Source of the DNA: an uncultured Candidatus Planktophila sp.
GTDB taxonomy: Bacteria; Actinomycetota; Actinomycetes; Nanopelagicales; Nanopelagicaceae
DNA: 64,000 nt
Direction: 5' to 3'
Assembly: GCA_937975715.1 (NCBI GenBank)
Contig: CALJUA010000030.1
Span: 48,681 to 112,680, forward strand
The translations under genes and the position numbers were made by a program. Shown here in pieces: positions 34,515 through 42,553 of this stretch (its first letter is position 1; every line of letters begins with the position of its first letter). The notes under the pieces were generated by a model. It searched no databases. It saw only the letters and a program-made list of their open reading frames with translations, and was not told the origin of the DNA.

Positions 34515-35875
34515 CGAGTTGTTGTGCGTTTATAGATAAAGAAGCTCTTCTTGCTAGTAGCGGAAGTGAAGTTTGCATTATTCGGGGTAAATGTCACAGA
34601 AATCTCACGATTTCCCTGCGATGTCGGCTTCCAAGTACATGTGGAATTTCCGGTGCCTGAATACGTTTTCTTATAGCAACCCACTATTCGCTTACCTGCC
34701 ATTGTGTAAGTCAATTTGCCAGGGATTGAAGTTCCATCTCCAGAAGGGGTCACCGTTATAGTCAGCGCTACACCCTTATACGGCGTAGCGCTGAGGGAGG
34801 GAGCGGAGAGCGCTGCGATCTCTTGTACGTCCGTTAACGTGACCTGTAAAACAAAATCAATATAATTTCCAGATGTATCTACAGCACGCACATTGATTTG
34901 ATATTGAAATGTGCCGTTTGCACTATCGCGCGCCTCGTAATTTGGATTAGATAGAAATGCGATGGTGCCACCGGTTGAAATATCGAGCTTTGCAGAATCA
35001 AGACCAGCTAATTTTATGTAAGTTGCGCCAGCTTCAAGATTAAGGGTGCTCACACTGAGTTGATTTTCGGGGGAAGCAAGAAAGTTTCCGTACACACCGG
35101 GTGCAGTGATATCTATCTGTGCATTGTAATTTTGAGTTAACTCAGATGATGTAAGAGCTCGATCATAAATTGCGAGGTTGCTGATTCCGCCTTCAAAAGC
35201 GGCGTCTGGCCAATTGCTCTTGCCGATGTAATTGTTAACAAGATTGCGAGCCCATGGCAGGTAGGTGTAGGCCTGAGATGCGTTGAGCGAATTATTCTTA
35301 TAGACAGCGCAAGTACTTCCATTCATTGTGATAGCCCAGTGGTCCCAAGTGCTATTTCCAATGGAATTTGCAGTACTCCGGCAGTAGCCGCCTGATGTGC
35401 CGTCGCGATAAATCTCGATAAACACATTTCCGGAGGTTCCTTCTCGTCCAACAATAATGTTGTTCGACGATGCACCATTTCCAAAATCAAAAATTCTCTC
35501 GAAATTTCCAGCTCCACCACCGAAGTTGGCATAGAAGGTGAAGGTAAGTCCGCTCCAGTTCGATGTGCTATTGATATCTGGCAAGTCGATATAACCACCC
35601 CCGCCATCAAATCCAAGATAGCGCCCTTGCGATGTCTGCACATCTGGCGAGGAGCCAGTTTTCATAAGCGTTCCGTCAAAACCGTTACCGGATAAGTCTC
35701 TCAGGACAGTACTCGTTGAAAAACCATTGGGATTGTCGGGGTCGAAATACATCTTTAGACCGCTAGTGACCACGCCTACATTGGAATAAGGCACAGCCTC
35801 GGCAAATGGCAGTGAGGGTGGAATTATCACCGACGAGAGAAGAGTCGCAATGATTGCGAGTAATCTTGCGCGCAT
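34511..35875 (-). CDS. Secreted LamG/cadherin-like domain protein
   Basis: An exported protein of 454 residues and unknown role. A signal peptide covers residues 1-27 (arginine start, hydrophobic core, FAEA cleavage site). A LamG/concanavalin-like domain follows (about 40-235; GLKMYFDPDNPN, WDHWAITMNGSTCAVYKNN, GGISNLAIYDRALTSSELTQ), then a cadherin-like beta domain (about 245-350; NGTFQYQINVRAVDTSGNY). The C-terminal domain at 356-454 has Cys400 and Cys413 and matches the end of the plus-strand protein at 8874-10844. No anchor motif is seen. Upstream TAAACT lies eight bases before ATG. Glycan or surface binding is an inference. Confidence 0.78.
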   Translation of the reverse strand: MRARLLAIIATLLSSVIIPPSLPFAEAVPYSNVGVVTSGLKMYFDPDNPNGFSTSTVLRDLSGNGFDGTLMKTGSSPDVQTSQGRYLGFDGGGGYIDLPDINSTSNWSGLTFTFYANFGGGAGNFERIFDFGNGASSNNIIVGREGTSGNVFIEIYRDGTSGGYCRSTANSIGNSTWDHWAITMNGSTCAVYKNNSLNASQAYTYLPWARNLVNNYIGKSNWPDAAFEGGISNLAIYDRALTSSELTQNYNAQIDITAPGVYGNFLASPENQLSVSTLNLEAGATYIKLAGLDSAKLDISTGGTIAFLSNPNYEARDSANGTFQYQINVRAVDTSGNYIDFVLQVTLTDVQEIAALSAPSLSATPYKGVALTITVTPSGDGTSIPGKLTYTMAGKRIVGCYKKTYSGTGNSTCTWKPTSQGNREISVTFTPNNANFTSATSKKSFFIYKRTTTR

Positions 35876-35893
35876 AGGACGAGAGTTTAGGGG

Positions 35894-36613
35894 TTACTTT
35901 CCTTGCTTGATGTGTTCGCTGAGGCGCTCAGCGGTAGCAACAACAGCTGCTGCATGAAGGCGACCAGGTTGGCGGCCAAGTCGCTCGATCGGGCCTGAGA
36001 TAGAGACTGCAGCAATTACCTTGCCATTAGGACCTCGAACGGGGGCTGAGACAGAAGCTACGCCTGCTTCGCGCTCACCGACTGATTGAGCCCAACCGCG
36101 GCGACGATCTGCTGAAAGGTGTGCAGCTGTGTAGCGAGCGTTCTTAAGAACGCGGTGGATCTTTTCGGAATCTTCCCATGCCATCAAAATCTGAGCAGCA
36201 GATCCAGCCTGCATCGTAAGAGCAGCGCCTACAGGAACAGAGTCGCGAAGACCTGAGAGACGCTCAGCGACAGCAACACAGAGGCGGACATCGCCTTGGC
36301 GCTTATACAACTGAGCAGATTCACCGGTAGCGTCACGAAGTGCTGCGAGAGCGGGGCCAGCTGCTGCGATAAGACGGTCTTCGCCAGCAGCGAGAGCGAG
36401 CTCAGCAGAGCGAGGACCGAGAACAAATCGACCACTGAGATCGCGAGTAACGAGGCGGTGGTGCTCGAGAGCGACGGCAAGACGGTGAGCGGTAGGGCGT
36501 GCGATACCTGTCACGGCCACCAGCTCTGCGAGGGAGTGTGGGCCTGATTCGAGAGTGCCCAGGATTGCTACGGCTTTGTCTAGAACGCCGACTCCGCTAT
36601 TCTTTTTGTCCAT
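35894..36613 (-). CDS. IclR family regulator of leucine genes
   Basis: A 239-residue regulator with an N-terminal winged helix (GVLDKAVAILGTLESGPHSL, then GIARPTAHRLAVALE) and a C-terminal IclR effector domain (DSVPVGAALTMQAGSAAQ, GVASVSAPVRGPNGKVIAAV). It is divergent from leuCD, exactly like actinobacterial NdgR/LtbR, which controls branched-chain amino acid synthesis. The 76-base gap holds an imperfect dyad that could be its operator. Identification as the NdgR/LtbR ortholog rests on position and family. Confidence 0.9.
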   Translation of the reverse strand: MDKKNSGVGVLDKAVAILGTLESGPHSLAELVAVTGIARPTAHRLAVALEHHRLVTRDLSGRFVLGPRSAELALAAGEDRLIAAAGPALAALRDATGESAQLYKRQGDVRLCVAVAERLSGLRDSVPVGAALTMQAGSAAQILMAWEDSEKIHRVLKNARYTAAHLSADRRRGWAQSVGEREAGVASVSAPVRGPNGKVIAAVSISGPIERLGRQPGRLHAAAVVATAERLSEHIKQGK

Positions 36614-36617
36614 GAAG

Positions 36618-36654
36618 TGATATTAGCATCTCACCAAATGGGATGGCAATATCA
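36618..36654. promoter_or_regulatory. Candidate IclR operator between iclR and leuC
   Basis: Arms of 17 bases at 36618-36634 and 36638-36654 are related by dyad symmetry at 13 of 17 positions; the outer seven (TGATATT/AATATCA) and an inner CATC/GATG block are perfect. The dyad starts four bases upstream of the regulator's start codon, so binding could repress both genes. Confidence 0.55.
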
Positions 36655-36689
36655 AGGTTTAAAAAAGTTTTCGAAAGATTGGGGCGGTT

Positions 36690-38081
36690 ATGGGTAAGAC
36701 ACTGGCAGAGAAGATTTGGTCAGAGCATGTTGTTCGCTCGGCTGAAGGCGAACCAGATCTGCTCTACATCGATCTCCATCTCATCCATGAAGTGACAAGC
36801 CCACAGGCATTTGATGGTTTGCGTTTAACCAACCGCAAAGTACGACGTCCTGATTTAACTATTGCAACAGAAGATCACAACGTGCCAACGCTGGATATCT
36901 TGAAGCCAATTGCAGATCCCGTGTCAAAGTTGCAGGTAGATACTCTTCGCAACAACTGTAAAGAATTTGGTGTTCGTCTTCACTCATTGGGTGATGTCGA
37001 TCAAGGTGTTGTCCACGTTGTTGGTCCACAGCTTGGTGTGACTCAGCCAGGTATGACAATCGTTTGTGGAGATTCACATACATCTACACACGGAGCATTC
37101 GGCGCAATTGCATTTGGTATCGGAACATCTGAGGTCGAGCACGTCCTTGCAACACAGACACTTTCTTCACGTCGCCCAAAGACAATGGCTATCAATGTCA
37201 ATGGAAAGTTGAAGCCAGGCGTTACAGCTAAAGATTTAATTCTTGCAATCATTGCAAAGATTGGCACAGGTGGGGGACAGGGTTACATCCTCGAATACCG
37301 CGGTGAAGCAATTCGCGAACTTTCAATGGAAGGGCGCATGACAGTCTGCAACATGTCTATCGAGGCAGGCGCACGTGCTGGTCTCATCGCACCCGATCAG
37401 AAGACATTTGATTACATCAAGGGCAAGCCACATGCACCTGAAGATTTCGATGCGGCAGTTGCTTATTGGAGCACACTCTTTACAGATGCTGATGCCAAGT
37501 TTGATGTTGAGGTCGATATCGATGGCGATTCCCTCGAGCCATTCGTCACTTGGGGCACAAACCCAGGTCAGGGACTTCCGCTCTCAGCGAAGGTCCCAAG
37601 CCCATCTGATTTCGCTAACGAAGTTGATCAGGTCGCAGCAAAGAATGCACTTGAGTACATGGGTCTCACACCAGGTACGCCTCTTAAAGAAGTAAAGATT
37701 GACACTGTTTTCTTGGGTTCATGTACCAACGGTCGTATCGAAGATCTTCGTGCAGCAGCAGATATTGTGAAGGGCAAGAAAATTGCTTCAACACTTCGTA
37801 TGTTGGTTGTTCCAGGATCTGAGCGTGTACGTCAGCAGGCAATGTCTGAAGGTTTAGACAAGGTCTTTATCGATGCAGGTGCTGAATGGCGCAATGCAGG
37901 TTGCTCAATGTGTCTTGGTATGAACCCAGATCAACTCACAGTTGGCGAGCGTTCAGCATCAACATCAAACCGTAACTTTGAAGGTCGTCAGGGTAAGGGT
38001 GGACGCACTCACCTTGTTAGCCCGCAGGTAGCTGCAGCAACTGCGCTTCGCGGCACATTGTCATCACCGGCAGATTTGTAA
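36690..38081 (+). CDS. leuC: 3-isopropylmalate dehydratase large subunit
   Basis: Isomerises 2- to 3-isopropylmalate in leucine synthesis, together with LeuD. The 463 residues have the aconitase fold with iron-sulfur ligands Cys345 (SCTNGR) and Cys405/Cys408 (CSMCLGMN), plus GDSHTSTHGAFGAIAFGIGT and SNRNFEGRQGKGG. All cluster ligands are present. It is divergent from the IclR regulator and 15 bases ahead of leuD. Confidence 0.97.
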   Translation: MGKTLAEKIWSEHVVRSAEGEPDLLYIDLHLIHEVTSPQAFDGLRLTNRKVRRPDLTIATEDHNVPTLDILKPIADPVSKLQVDTLRNNCKEFGVRLHSLGDVDQGVVHVVGPQLGVTQPGMTIVCGDSHTSTHGAFGAIAFGIGTSEVEHVLATQTLSSRRPKTMAINVNGKLKPGVTAKDLILAIIAKIGTGGGQGYILEYRGEAIRELSMEGRMTVCNMSIEAGARAGLIAPDQKTFDYIKGKPHAPEDFDAAVAYWSTLFTDADAKFDVEVDIDGDSLEPFVTWGTNPGQGLPLSAKVPSPSDFANEVDQVAAKNALEYMGLTPGTPLKEVKIDTVFLGSCTNGRIEDLRAAADIVKGKKIASTLRMLVVPGSERVRQQAMSEGLDKVFIDAGAEWRNAGCSMCLGMNPDQLTVGERSASTSNRNFEGRQGKGGRTHLVSPQVAAATALRGTLSSPADL

Positions 38082-38096
38082 GAGAGGATTAGAAAA

Positions 38097-38696
38097 ATGG
38101 AAAAATTTATTTCACATACAGGAACAGGTGTCCCACTTCGTCGATCAAACGTCGATACAGATCAGATCATCCCTGCCGTTTACTTGAAGCGCGTTACCCG
38201 TAGCGGATTTGAAGATGGTTTGTTCTCAGCTTGGCGCAATGATCCTGAGTTCGTTCTCAACCAGGATGCATTTAAGAAGGGCACCGTTCTAGTTGCAGGT
38301 CCCGACTTTGGAACAGGTTCTTCTCGCGAGCACGCTGTGTGGGCGCTTCAGAACTATGGCTTCAAAGCTGTTATTTCAAGCCGCTTTGCAGATATCTTCC
38401 GTGGTAATTCACTGAAGGGTGGATTGCTCACAGTAATCATCCCTCAGGATGAAGTTGAAAAGCTATGGGCGACTATCGAGGCAACTCCATCGACGGAAAT
38501 CACTGTCGACCTTGATTCACGTACCGTTTCATATGGTTCAACAAAACTTTCATTTGATCTCGACGATTACACACGCTGGCGCTTGATGGAGGGTCTCGAT
38601 GACATCGGACTAACCCTTGCTCAAAGTGACTCTATTGATGCATTTGAGAGCAAGCGTTCAACTCTTAAGCCAACAACTCTTCCGATTCGCGCTTAA
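38097..38696 (+). CDS. leuD: 3-isopropylmalate dehydratase small subunit
   Basis: Swivel subunit that pairs with LeuC to form isopropylmalate isomerase. The 199 residues show RSNVDTDQIIPAVYLKRV, GPDFGTGSSREHAVWAL and the substrate loop SSRFADIFRGNSLKGGL. GAGAGGA lies upstream of ATG 38097. A rho-independent terminator lies 49 bases after the stop. Confidence 0.97.
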   Translation: MEKFISHTGTGVPLRRSNVDTDQIIPAVYLKRVTRSGFEDGLFSAWRNDPEFVLNQDAFKKGTVLVAGPDFGTGSSREHAVWALQNYGFKAVISSRFADIFRGNSLKGGLLTVIIPQDEVEKLWATIEATPSTEITVDLDSRTVSYGSTKLSFDLDDYTRWRLMEGLDDIGLTLAQSDSIDAFESKRSTLKPTTLPIRA

Positions 38697-38744
38697 AAAG
38701 AAGCGTAAATCGCTCGTTTTATAGGCAGGGTGAGTAGGTAATGG

Positions 38745-38775
38745 AAAACTCTCAAGGTAAGAATGAGAGTTTTTT
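38745..38775 (+). terminator. Intrinsic terminator after leuD
   Basis: AAAACTCTCA (38745-38754) pairs with TGAGAGTTTT (38764-38773) around a nine-base loop and runs into TTTTTT. It ends the leuCD transcript. Confidence 0.8.
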
Positions 38776-38901
38776 ACGCATAAAAAGTGTAAAAATCGCG
38801 AAATAAAAAATCGCGACACGCGCAACGCAATAACGCAATCACCCCATATAAAGGCTTATGTTTTACGCAGTTAAGCAAAAGCTTAATTATTTACGCGTAA
38901 A
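38771..38901. promoter_or_regulatory. Palindrome-rich HU promoter region
   Basis: This A/T-rich stretch holds a near-palindrome TTTTTACGCATAAAAA (38771-38786), a doubled ACGCAATA, a perfect inverted repeat TTAAGC-AAAA-GCTTAA (38871-38886), and the perfect 12-bp palindrome TTTACGCGTAAA (38890-38901). The last one reappears before cydA/rpmB at 43795-43806. CATATAAAG near 38846 may be the -10 region. The elements lie directly upstream of the HU ribosome site, as expected for regulation of an abundant nucleoid protein. Confidence 0.55.
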
Positions 38902-38916
38902 ACTTAGGGGAAATCA

Positions 38917-39387
38917 ATGAATAAGGCCCAGTTCATCGCTGCGTTGGCCCCACACTTCAACGGCAGCAAGAAGGAAGCAGCTCACGCTGTTGATATCGTT
39001 TTTGACACAATCGTCCGTAACATGGCTGCAGGCAACGATGTCATGATCAACGACTTCGGTAAGTTCAAGAAGGTTGATCGCAAGGCACGTATGGGACGCA
39101 ACCCATTCACAGGCGAAACAATCAAGATCAAGGCTTCAAAGAAGGCTCGCTTCCTCCCTGCAAAGGCACTTAAGGAAGTTATCGCTGGCGATCGCAAGCT
39201 CGGTCCAGCACCAAAGCCAGAGGTAAAGCCAGTTGCTAAGGCAGCTGCAAAGCCAGCAGCTAAGAAGGCAGCAGCAAAGAAGCCTGTTAAGAAGGCTGCA
39301 GCCAAGAAGGTTGCTAAGAAGGCTCCAGCAAAGAAGAAGCCAGCAGCTAAGAAGGTTGTAAAGAAGGCTGTAAAGAAGAAGAAGTAA
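38917..39387 (+). CDS. hup: HU-family nucleoid protein with lysine-rich tail
   Basis: Histone-like protein that bends and compacts DNA. Residues 1-90 are a complete HU domain (MNKAQFIAALAPHFNGSKKE, GKFKKVDRKARMGRNPFTGE). Residues about 100-156 are a Lys/Ala/Pro tail of repeated AAKK and KPAAKK units, resembling mycobacterial HupB, whose tail is histone H1-like. A location just behind leuCD is also where mycobacterial hupB sits. AGGGGAA precedes ATG 38917. An intrinsic terminator follows. Confidence 0.95.
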   Translation: MNKAQFIAALAPHFNGSKKEAAHAVDIVFDTIVRNMAAGNDVMINDFGKFKKVDRKARMGRNPFTGETIKIKASKKARFLPAKALKEVIAGDRKLGPAPKPEVKPVAKAAAKPAAKKAAAKKPVKKAAAKKVAKKAPAKKKPAAKKVVKKAVKKKK

Positions 39388-39402
39388 TTTTTCTTTTTAT
39401 TG

Positions 39403-39439
39403 AAATGGAGTCGGCGAAAGCCGGCTCCATTTCTCTTTT
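39403..39439 (+). terminator. Intrinsic terminator after hup
   Basis: A 13-bp stem pairs 39403-39415 with 39420-39432 around a GAAA tetraloop (one G-U), followed by TTTCTCTTTT. It is a strong terminator between hup and the acyltransferase gene. Confidence 0.88.
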
Positions 39440-39446
39440 ACCCACA

Positions 39447-39452
39447 TAGAAT
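39447..39452 (+). promoter_or_regulatory. -10 element placing plsC as leaderless
   Basis: TAGAAT, seven bases, then ATG 39460. It directly follows the hup terminator, which makes a new promoter necessary here. Confidence 0.6.
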
Positions 39453-39459
39453 TACGCAC

Positions 39460-40251
39460 ATGGCTGAGTTCAAGGTTTCTTACGACCCTCCTAAGGGTAA
39501 GCCGCTCGGCACAAATCTCACATTCAAGATCTGCACAACTTTAATCATTCCGATTTTTCGCTTGATTATGAAGCGCGATATCCGTGGAGTAGAAAACATT
39601 CCAGCAAGCGGTCGTGCGATAGTTGCATCAAACCATCTCTCATATGCAGATGTTTTGGTCCTGACAGACATGCTCTATAGCAATGGCAGAGCGCCCCGAT
39701 ACCTTGGAAAATCAGGGGTATTCAAGGTTCCCGTAATTGGCAAGATTCTTTTGGCAGCGGGCCAGATTCCCGTCGAGCGCGAATCCAGCAATGCTCGCAA
39801 GGCGGTAGACCATGCAAAGATTCTTCTCGAGAAGGGTCATCTGCTCGGTGTGTACCCCGAAGGCACGCTGACTCGCGATGAAAAACTATGGCCCATGATC
39901 GCAAAGACCGGTTGCGCTCGTTTGGCCCTTGCAACAGATACACAGGTAATTCCCATCGCCCAGTGGGGATCGCAGAAAATTCTTCCGCGATATACAAATC
40001 GCATACATCTCTTTCCACGCAAAACTATAGAGATGCGCATCGGTAAGCCGGTAGATCTATCAGCGTGGAAGGGCAAGCATGAAGATCCGCAGGCGTTGAT
40101 TGAAGCAACAGCTGAAATCATGCGAGCGATTACTGCAATGCTCGAAGAAATACGTGGCGAGAAGCGCCCTCCAGTAATCTTTGACCCTCATACATCGGCT
40201 CTTCCAAAGACAGGAAACTTTGTAAAAGCTAATAAGAAGAAGGCGAAGTAA
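39460..40251 (+). CDS. plsC: 1-acyl-sn-glycerol-3-phosphate acyltransferase family protein
   Basis: Acylates lysophosphatidate or a related acceptor in phospholipid synthesis at the membrane. The 263 residues contain the acyltransferase motif HX4D (H59, D64 in SNHLSYAD) and the downstream GVYPEGTLTRD. The frame is open upstream to 39400, but that part is the hup terminator; ATG 39460 is favoured. It lies ahead of gpsA with a TAATG overlap, which fits glycerolipid synthesis. The true acceptor is not proven. Confidence 0.88.
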   Translation: MAEFKVSYDPPKGKPLGTNLTFKICTTLIIPIFRLIMKRDIRGVENIPASGRAIVASNHLSYADVLVLTDMLYSNGRAPRYLGKSGVFKVPVIGKILLAAGQIPVERESSNARKAVDHAKILLEKGHLLGVYPEGTLTRDEKLWPMIAKTGCARLALATDTQVIPIAQWGSQKILPRYTNRIHLFPRKTIEMRIGKPVDLSAWKGKHEDPQALIEATAEIMRAITAMLEEIRGEKRPPVIFDPHTSALPKTGNFVKANKKKAK

Positions 40252-41255
40252 TGTCAGAGAAGGTCACAGTATTTGGTGCAGGTGCATGGGGATCAACCAT
40301 GGCGCAGGTTCTTCATGATGCTGGAAACGATGTTCTTCTCTGGGGTCGCAGAGATGAAGTCGTAAATGAAATTAATTCTTCGCACACCAATCAGAAGTAC
40401 CTTGACGCACATGTACTTCCAGCCGAGCTGAAGGCAACTTCTGACCTACAGGCCGCTTTTGCACACTCTCATATCTATGTTCTTGCTATTCCTGCTCAGC
40501 AGTTGCGCACGATGCTTGCCGAGTGGAAGCCACTTGTGACTGACAACGCGATCGTAGTCAGCACGCTTAAAGGCATCGAAATCAGCACGCAGATGCGCAT
40601 GACTGAAATCATCGAAGAGATGTGGGGCGTGACAAAAGTTGGTGTTATAACAGGGCCAAACCTTGCCGACGAGCTAGTGCTGCGCCAGCCTGCCGGAGCA
40701 GTAGCGGCAGCTGCAACACAAGAGCTCGCTGACTTTATCCGCGAACTTTTCCGCACTCCTTACTACCGTACCTACACATCGACAGATGTCATGGGATGTG
40801 AACTCGCAGGTGCAATTAAATCTGTGATCGCTCTATCTGTTGGAATTTCAATCGGCATGGGCTTTGGTGAAAATACACAGGCGATGCTCATTACTCGCGG
40901 ACTCAATGAAGTAGCTCGCCTCTGCGCAGCACATGGTTCTGATCCACTGACAGCAGCGGGACTCGCCGGCATGGGGGACTTGGTTGCAAGCTGTGGTTCT
41001 CCGCTTTCTCGTAACCGTACATTTGGAGAAATTCTGGGCCGCACGGGTTCAATCGAGACCACGCGTGAACAAGTTGCAAAGACCGTAGAAGGCGTTGCTT
41101 CAGCGGGTGCCGTTGTTGAAATTGCTCACCGCGTAGGCGTTGAAGTACCTGTCATCGAATCAGTGGCAGATATCGTCAATGGATCGCTTACTCCTGAGGC
41201 AGCTCTACAGCGCCTCATGGAGATCACTACCAAAGCCGAAAACTTCATTCGATGA
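40251..41255 (+). CDS. gpsA: NAD(P)-dependent glycerol-3-phosphate dehydrogenase
   Basis: Makes glycerol-3-phosphate from dihydroxyacetone phosphate for phospholipids. The 334-residue protein opens with the dinucleotide motif GAGAWGSTMAQVL (residues 9-21). Family segments STLKGIE, TGPNLADEL, GAIKSVIALSVGIS and AGLAGMGDLVASC are present. It overlaps plsC upstream (TAATG) and ddl downstream (ATGA), forming a plsC-gpsA-ddl unit. Confidence 0.96.
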   Translation: MSEKVTVFGAGAWGSTMAQVLHDAGNDVLLWGRRDEVVNEINSSHTNQKYLDAHVLPAELKATSDLQAAFAHSHIYVLAIPAQQLRTMLAEWKPLVTDNAIVVSTLKGIEISTQMRMTEIIEEMWGVTKVGVITGPNLADELVLRQPAGAVAAAATQELADFIRELFRTPYYRTYTSTDVMGCELAGAIKSVIALSVGISIGMGFGENTQAMLITRGLNEVARLCAAHGSDPLTAAGLAGMGDLVASCGSPLSRNRTFGEILGRTGSIETTREQVAKTVEGVASAGAVVEIAHRVGVEVPVIESVADIVNGSLTPEAALQRLMEITTKAENFIR

Positions 41256-42283
41256 CTAAACGCGTAGCGATTCTCTGCGGTGGCCCCGGTAGCGAACACG
41301 AGATTTCTTGTATCTCTGCAAGCGGGGTTCTCTCTGCGATTGATCGCACGAAGTTCGAACCCGTTTTGATTGGAATCACTCGCGAGGGTAAGTGGATGTT
41401 ATTGCCACTCGATTATCCACTTGCGATGGTCAACAAGCGCCTTCCTTCCATCTCTGGAAATTATCCCGAGGTAACACGGACGCGCGGTGCGCTGGGTGTT
41501 AACGGCGAGAAGCTACCAATCGACATTATCTTCCCGGTTCTTCACGGAACATATGGTGAAGATGGTCAGTTGCAGCGCGAACTAGCTCTTGTTGCTATCA
41601 AGTATGTTGGAAGCGCAGCGGCTGCCTCAGAGATTGCGATGGATAAGGCTGAATCTAAGGTTGCATTTGCTCGCGCAGGAATTCAAGGAGCACCTGGCAT
41701 CACGGTTACCGCTGAAGAGTGGAAAGACAATCCAACCGAGATTACAGAGTCCATTAAGCACCTAGGACTGCCGCTCTTTGTTAAGGCTGCACGCGGAGGA
41801 TCAAGTCGCGGAACCGTGAAGGTAAAGGATTACAACGATTTCCCTGCGGCAATGGCAGAGGCGCTTTCCTATGATTCAAAAGTTCTCGTAGAAAGTGCAA
41901 TTGTTGGCGCAGAAGTTGAATGCGCAGTCCTTCGCATCGGACGAGAAATTAAAGCTTCATTGCCCGGCAAAGTCTGGATTGATCCGCGATTCGAGTTCTA
42001 TGATTTTGAAGCGAAGTATCTCGATGGCGCAACTCGCATAGATATTCCAGCACCATTCGATCCGCTAGTTATTCGCGCAATACGTGAATACGCAATTAAA
42101 GCTTTCAGGGCGATTGGAGCGAGCGGTTTAGCACGAGTAGATTTTTTTGTGTCGCCTACAAACGAGATCATCATTAACGAGATCAACACCATGCCTGGAT
42201 TTACACCGACATCAGCATTCCCAAAGATGTGGGCTGCAAGCGGTATTGCTTATAAAGAATTAATTACGACGCTTCTCAGCTAG
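41252..42283 (+). CDS. ddl: D-alanine-D-alanine ligase
   Basis: ATP-grasp enzyme that makes the D-Ala-D-Ala dipeptide of peptidoglycan. The 343 residues start VAILCGGPGSEHEISCISAS and include FPVLHGTYGEDGQLQ, the ATP-binding VKAARGGSSRGTVKV and the metal/dipeptide segment INEINTMPGFTPTSAFP. It is of normal length. It converges on the small AsnC-type gene with a single base between stops and no visible terminator. Confidence 0.96.
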   Translation: MTKRVAILCGGPGSEHEISCISASGVLSAIDRTKFEPVLIGITREGKWMLLPLDYPLAMVNKRLPSISGNYPEVTRTRGALGVNGEKLPIDIIFPVLHGTYGEDGQLQRELALVAIKYVGSAAAASEIAMDKAESKVAFARAGIQGAPGITVTAEEWKDNPTEITESIKHLGLPLFVKAARGGSSRGTVKVKDYNDFPAAMAEALSYDSKVLVESAIVGAEVECAVLRIGREIKASLPGKVWIDPRFEFYDFEAKYLDGATRIDIPAPFDPLVIRAIREYAIKAFRAIGASGLARVDFFVSPTNEIIINEINTMPGFTPTSAFPKMWAASGIAYKELITTLLS

Positions 42284-42284
42284 C

Positions 42285-42518
42285 TTATCCAGTTACGGGA
42301 CACGTCAAAGTGCGTGTAATACCTGGTACAGCCTGAACCTTAGACAAGATGAGACGACCGAATTCTTCCATCGTGGTTGCTTCAGCACGCATGATGACAT
42401 CGTAAGGACCTGTGATTCCTTCAGCGAGAGTCACGCCAGGAATTGCAGCGATCGCAGCAGTAACAGAAGATGCCTTGCCGACATCAGTTTGAATCAAGAT
42501 ATATGCCTGTACGTTCAT
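42285..42518 (-). CDS. Stand-alone Lrp/AsnC ligand-binding (RAM) domain protein
   Basis: A 77-residue protein made only of the RAM effector domain (AYILIQTDVGKASSVTAAIA, GITGPYDVIMRAEATTMEEF), without a DNA-binding domain. Such proteins occur next to thiL in actinobacteria; the role is unknown. The frame extends to 42536, but the domain starts at MNVQAYI, with GAGG 12 bases upstream. It is divergent from thiL with about 35 bases between starts. Confidence 0.82.
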   Translation of the reverse strand: MNVQAYILIQTDVGKASSVTAAIAAIPGVTLAEGITGPYDVIMRAEATTMEEFGRLILSKVQAVPGITRTLTCPVTG

Positions 42519-42540
42519 AAGCGCACGGTACCTCATGAGA

Positions 42541-42546
42541 TAGGTT
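42541..42546 (+). promoter_or_regulatory. -10 element placing thiL as leaderless
   Basis: TAGGTT, seven bases, then ATG 42554, with no Shine-Dalgarno. Confidence 0.5.
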
Positions 42547-42553
42547 TCTGACT

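Noticed and set aside
36859..37267. Minus-strand frames within leuC
   Set aside because: They are short, overlap an intact leuC, and have no supporting features.
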